A stretch of DNA of 64,000 bases from Flavobacterium sp. (GTDB lineage Bacteria > Bacteroidota > Bacteroidia > Flavobacteriales > Flavobacteriaceae): assembly GCA_029946065.1 (NCBI GenBank), contig JAQSDU010000002.1, positions 1-64,000 on the forward strand. Direction: 5' to 3'. The notes under the pieces are model-generated. The model made no database searches. It was not told the origin of the DNA and saw nothing but the letters and a program-made list of their open reading frames with translations. Shown here piece by piece: positions 60,372 to 64,000 of this stretch. Every line of letters starts with the position of its first letter. The first letter of the stretch is position 1. Both the position numbers and the translations under genes were made by a program.

Positions 60372-62258
60372 ATGAAACAGCTTTCTCTACTGTTCCTATT
60401 TGTTGCATTTCCTTTGCTGGCGCAGGACATCCAATGGGAAAAATCCTACGGTGGCCGACAGGCTGAATATTTATTCGATGTACAGCCCACAGCCGATTAC
60501 GGCTTCGTTTTAGCAGGGAGTTCACTTTCATTGAAAAGTGGGAATAAAACAGAAGCTGCCAACGGCGACTTAGATTATTGGATTTGGAAGATGGATGAAA
60601 ACGGCTCGGAAGACTGGCAGAAAAGCTTTGGCGGTAGCGGCTCGGACTTATTGGTCAGTATCAAAAACACCAATGACGGCGGTTTTATTCTCGGCGGTAC
60701 TTCCAATTCTTCAAAAGGATTCAATAAGGCAGATGATGCTTTCGGTGGAAACGATTATTGGATTATAAAACTCAATGCTAAAGGATCGGAAGAATGGCAA
60801 AAAACATTTGGAGGTAGCGGCCAGGACGATCTTGTTAGCATTTGCCCAACCAGAGATGGCGGTTATATTATTGGAGGCACTTCCGCATCAAATAATAACG
60901 GTAGCAAAACCTCGAAAAGCAGCGGTAATATGGATTATTGGATCATCAAGATCGATACAAACGGTAAAGAAGAATGGCAAAAATCCTTTGGCGGAAAATA
61001 TGCAGATATGCTCAAAACAATTGCTCCCACAACCGACGGCGGTTATATCTTAGGGGGTTATTCCAACTCTCCTGAATCAGTAGAAAAAGCACACGGTAAT
61101 TACGGATCCGGTAGTGATTTTTGGGTATTGAAACTGGATGATAAAGGCCATGTACAATGGCAGCAGACATTGGGCGGCGACAAAGACGATCAGCTTTTTG
61201 CCGTACAACAGACTTATGATAAAGGCTATATCATTGGCGGAAACTCGAATTCAGGTGCTACGGGAAACAAGAGTAAAACCAACCGCAGCGGAACAGATTT
61301 TTGGGTGATAAAATTACACCAAGACGGACAGATGGATTGGCAGGAAACCTACGACTTTGGAAAGGTAGATATTTTGACTTCGCTGGTGGAGAATGACGAT
61401 CATAGTTTTTTAATCGGCGGCTATGCCCGAAGCGAAGGCAAAGGCGATGAAGGTACCAATGATTACATCGCCGTTAAGATTTCTGAAAAAGGTGATAAAC
61501 TTTGGGATAGGACTGTTGGCAGTGACGGTGTGGATATACTGCGAAAAGTAATTGAAACTCGGGATGGTGGCTATTTGATGGCAGGGACGAGCAACCCAAG
61601 CCCCCCAACCTCTAAAGGAGGAAAAAAGGGAAATGGCAATTTTAATAACAATATCAAAAATGAAAATATAGCGGCGGCAGATCAGTTGAATCAAGAAATG
61701 GATAAGACTGTTGGTGATGCAACCAATAAGGCAAATGATTATTATAAAGAGCAGACGGGAAACTTTACTGATGGTATCAATAAAGCGATTGGACAGGATA
61801 AAGATAGTCCGATAAAGATGGGTGTTGGTGCGCCGGGTGACGCCTTTAAGTCAGGTAATATAGGCGAAAACACACTGGACAAATTGGGTGGTGCGATGGC
61901 GCAATCGGGACCTAAACCCGGGTTACGAGCATCGAGGGATAAGAAAACTAATTTGGGAAATAATGATTTTTGGGTGGTAAAATTAAAGGATAAAGACAAG
62001 AAAATTAAAGATGCTAAGAAAATTGAGGCTTTCCCGAACCCGACACAGCAATATACCAATGTGATCGTAGGGTTTGATTATACGAAAGGAAATATTTCGG
62101 TTTATGATTTATCAGGCAGGCAATTGCAGGATTATAAGGTAAGCGAAAGGACGATTCCTGTGGATTTGGGGAATTATCCTGAAGGGATTTATATAGTGAA
62201 GGTGGCGACGGATAAGGGAGAGGTTAGTTTGAAGGTTATTAAAGGGGTTAAGCAATAA
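60372..62258 (+). CDS. T9SS-sorted beta-propeller-like repeat protein
   Basis: 628 residues. Signal peptide MKQLSLLFLFVAFPLLAQ. Six or seven repeats of ~55 residues with W.K.(F/L)GG, D.L.S...T.DGGYI(I/L)GGTSNS and DYWI(I/V)K(L/I) (residues 20-400), as in delayed-type WD-like or kelch-like blades, then a low-complexity helical insert (~410-540). The type A T9SS domain is AFPNPTQQYTNVIVGFDY...GIYIVKVATDKGEVSLKVIKG. It is predicted to be surface-exposed and precedes an RHS-type secreted protein by 15 bases, so the two are likely co-expressed. Confidence 0.85.
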   Translation: MKQLSLLFLFVAFPLLAQDIQWEKSYGGRQAEYLFDVQPTADYGFVLAGSSLSLKSGNKTEAANGDLDYWIWKMDENGSEDWQKSFGGSGSDLLVSIKNTNDGGFILGGTSNSSKGFNKADDAFGGNDYWIIKLNAKGSEEWQKTFGGSGQDDLVSICPTRDGGYIIGGTSASNNNGSKTSKSSGNMDYWIIKIDTNGKEEWQKSFGGKYADMLKTIAPTTDGGYILGGYSNSPESVEKAHGNYGSGSDFWVLKLDDKGHVQWQQTLGGDKDDQLFAVQQTYDKGYIIGGNSNSGATGNKSKTNRSGTDFWVIKLHQDGQMDWQETYDFGKVDILTSLVENDDHSFLIGGYARSEGKGDEGTNDYIAVKISEKGDKLWDRTVGSDGVDILRKVIETRDGGYLMAGTSNPSPPTSKGGKKGNGNFNNNIKNENIAAADQLNQEMDKTVGDATNKANDYYKEQTGNFTDGINKAIGQDKDSPIKMGVGAPGDAFKSGNIGENTLDKLGGAMAQSGPKPGLRASRDKKTNLGNNDFWVVKLKDKDKKIKDAKKIEAFPNPTQQYTNVIVGFDYTKGNISVYDLSGRQLQDYKVSERTIPVDLGNYPEGIYIVKVATDKGEVSLKVIKGVKQ

Positions 62259-62273
62259 TTAAAACACACAAAG

Positions 62274-64000
62274 ATGAAAAGACCAATGAAAAGTTTAATT
62301 ATTATATGCTTTTTGATAGCGGGAGTGATTTCGGTTCAAGCACAAGAGGAGCCATCAGTAGCTGCATTGATGCGTTTTGAAGATAATCCGGTGGGTCTTT
62401 ATACCGGAATTCCAGATGTTAGTATTCCTTTTGCATCATTACCAACAAGAAGCAAAAGTATTGGTATGAATATCGGATTATCTTATCATGCTTCGAGTGT
62501 ATCGGCATATAGCCAAGCTGGAGATTGCGGATTAGGATGGAGTATGAGTTCAGGTGGTACAATTGTAAAGCGACTCGTTGATGAGACATTTGGCGAAGCG
62601 CATGGCTATTACTACGAATTTAATTTTATGGGTCACATGGGAAGGTTTAGCGTTGTTAAAACTGCAACGAATTTATCTGTCACTGATTTTAGAACTAACA
62701 GTGGCGAAGTTTTAAAGATTTTGGTCAATTTTACTACGCTTTCTAATATCATCGGTTTTACTGTTTATGACGATAAAGGGTATAAATACCTATTTGATAG
62801 TTATGATACCACAGATGTGACTTTAGAGGATAATTCTATAGAAACACGCAAAGGTGCTTACCACCTTGGGTCTATTTCTGACAATAATGGTAAACAGTTA
62901 ATGAGTTTTAAATACCGGAATTTTATTCCAGATGAAACTACAGATAAGTACAAAAAAATAGATTCCATTTACTCCAATGGTTTTGGAAAATTTGTATTTA
63001 ATTACTCTACAGGGACTTCAAATGTTTATACAGAAAACTTGAGAATAAGTAGTGTTGAACTTAAAGATTTATCGGGCGCACAAATTAAGACTCTAAATCT
63101 AGATATTGGGGGTGTGTTCAAGAATCTTAATAAAGTTGAAGTATCCTATCCAAATACTACACAAAAAGATACTTATGTTTTAAAATATAAACCTTCAGGT
63201 ATATCCGGCGCTACTGAAAGTGTTGATATGTGGGGATACAAGAATACTATTGACGATTGCTACTATAATAACTGGTATGTTTTTGCACCATCCCCCGATT
63301 ATTGTACTGTTGGTGTGCTTGAACAAATGGTGTTGCCATCAGGTGGAAGTATTATTTATGATTATGAATCTAACACTTACAACAACTATTATCTAGGGAC
63401 AGATAACAAGTATCATCTGGATGAAACACTTAGTCAGTTTTACAGTTCACTTCCTGCTGAAATACCCGAAGGTGCTATTGAAGGAAATGATATCAGAACT
63501 ATTTTTAATGCAGACAGCAATAGTGTTCCCTATGTTGATACTTACACCACAGGCGGAAGTAGTGCCGTTCACCAATTTACGATTACGGCGACCAAAACTT
63601 ATTTTTTTACAACCGACGCTTACACCTATACTGTACCCGGGATTGAAGATGAAAATGGTAATCCTAATTTAAAAGCATCATTCACCATTTACGGACCTGC
63701 ACCTGCATTGACTGAGGGTACGGTAAATCATTCGCTCAATTCTGTTGATAATAATTTGAATAGGTGTTTAGGTAGAGGAATTCTGCTTACACCGGGCACT
63801 TACACCATTACCTGCTCCGGTATCGGCCCTGCCAACATTATCAGGGGTAAGGTTGTTATACAAACGATAGAAAATAATCCTAACCCCACAACATTTTTTT
63901 ACGGCGGCGGTATCAGGATCAAGCGCATCGGTTATTTCGATAAAAGCGATGTACCGCAAAATTATTATGTTGATATGACCCAGTATAACCTTGACGGCAT
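62274..64000 (+). CDS. RHS/YD-type large secreted protein, N-terminal part (runs off window)
   Basis: Open from the ATG at 62274 to the window end without a stop (575 codons). A second ATG is at 62286. Signal peptide MKRPMKSLIIICFLIAGVISVQA. It continues with VGLYTGIPDVSIPFASLPTRS and LSYHASSVSAYSQAGDCGLGWSMSSGGTIVKR, which from memory mark the N-terminal shell of Bacteroidota RHS-repeat proteins (SpvB/TcaC-like start). The toxin end would lie beyond the window. The T9SS protein gene directly upstream suggests a surface role. Confidence 0.8.
   Translation, partial: MKRPMKSLIIICFLIAGVISVQAQEEPSVAALMRFEDNPVGLYTGIPDVSIPFASLPTRSKSIGMNIGLSYHASSVSAYSQAGDCGLGWSMSSGGTIVKRLVDETFGEAHGYYYEFNFMGHMGRFSVVKTATNLSVTDFRTNSGEVLKILVNFTTLSNIIGFTVYDDKGYKYLFDSYDTTDVTLEDNSIETRKGAYHLGSISDNNGKQLMSFKYRNFIPDETTDKYKKIDSIYSNGFGKFVFNYSTGTSNVYTENLRISSVELKDLSGAQIKTLNLDIGGVFKNLNKVEVSYPNTTQKDTYVLKYKPSGISGATESVDMWGYKNTIDDCYYNNWYVFAPSPDYCTVGVLEQMVLPSGGSIIYDYESNTYNNYYLGTDNKYHLDETLSQFYSSLPAEIPEGAIEGNDIRTIFNADSNSVPYVDTYTTGGSSAVHQFTITATKTYFFTTDAYTYTVPGIEDENGNPNLKASFTIYGPAPALTEGTVNHSLNSVDNNLNRCLGRGILLTPGTYTITCSGIGPANIIRGKVVIQTIENNPNPTTFFYGGGIRIKRIGYFDKSDVPQNYYVDMTQYNLDG

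Overview
The window is AT-rich DNA from a Bacteroidota bacterium, most likely a Flavobacterium or close relative. The evidence is: type IX secretion (T9SS) C-terminal sorting domains on three proteins (17937-21035, 45523-46563, 60372-62258), weak or absent Shine-Dalgarno sequences before many genes, a TAnnTTTG promoter element, and Bacteroidota-type tyrosine recombinases. There is no rRNA and no complete tRNA. Almost everything is accessory DNA.

Left part (1-17.9 kb), a defence and cassette island. It starts with the N-terminal part of a transposase, then an ST7/TPR-like protein. Next come short genes of unknown function, separated by large imperfect palindromic repeats that resemble integron attC sites (1.9-5.1 kb), and a membrane protein gene split by an in-frame stop. 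An apparent operon follows: a catalytically dead PIWI Argonaute, a separate SIR2 protein and a McrA-like PD-(D/E)XK nuclease (5.75-10.69 kb). Then comes a type IIG restriction-modification enzyme whose last ~134 codons lie in a 698-bp segment bounded by 21-bp inverted repeats. That segment carries a silent alternative C-terminus on the opposite strand and abuts a serine invertase, so the enzyme is very probably phase-variable. A Fic protein flanked by long direct repeats closes the island.

Middle (17.9-26.9 kb). There is a secreted reprolysin-type metalloprotease with a T9SS tail, a LytTR response regulator, and a tightly packed five-gene minus-strand operon (TPR-like, glycosyltransferase, nucleotidyltransferase, small P-loop kinase, methyltransferase). 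I cannot assign the operon to a known pathway.

Element A (unknown left end to 34.49 kb) carries a membrane/VWA gene set, a two-gene unit of unknown function and a tyrosine recombinase, and ends in a 47-bp tRNA-Met-like 3' fragment. Element B (about 34.49-58.73 kb) lies between two identical copies of that fragment. It encodes RadC-like and primase-like proteins, a MobF relaxase, a coupling protein, T9SS and RHS/JAB cargo, and small duplicated proteins. It has no VirB4 or mating-pore genes, so it looks mobilizable. Inside it sits a second, P4-type integrase next to what looks like a complete attP built on a proteobacterial initiator-tRNA 3' end with encoded CCA. This suggests that an element from another phylum was re-housed in Bacteroidota by acquiring a new integrase.

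Right end (58.7-64 kb). A third tyrosine recombinase points away from the attachment site, followed by a T9SS-sorted repeat protein and the start of a large RHS/YD-type secreted protein cut by the window edge.
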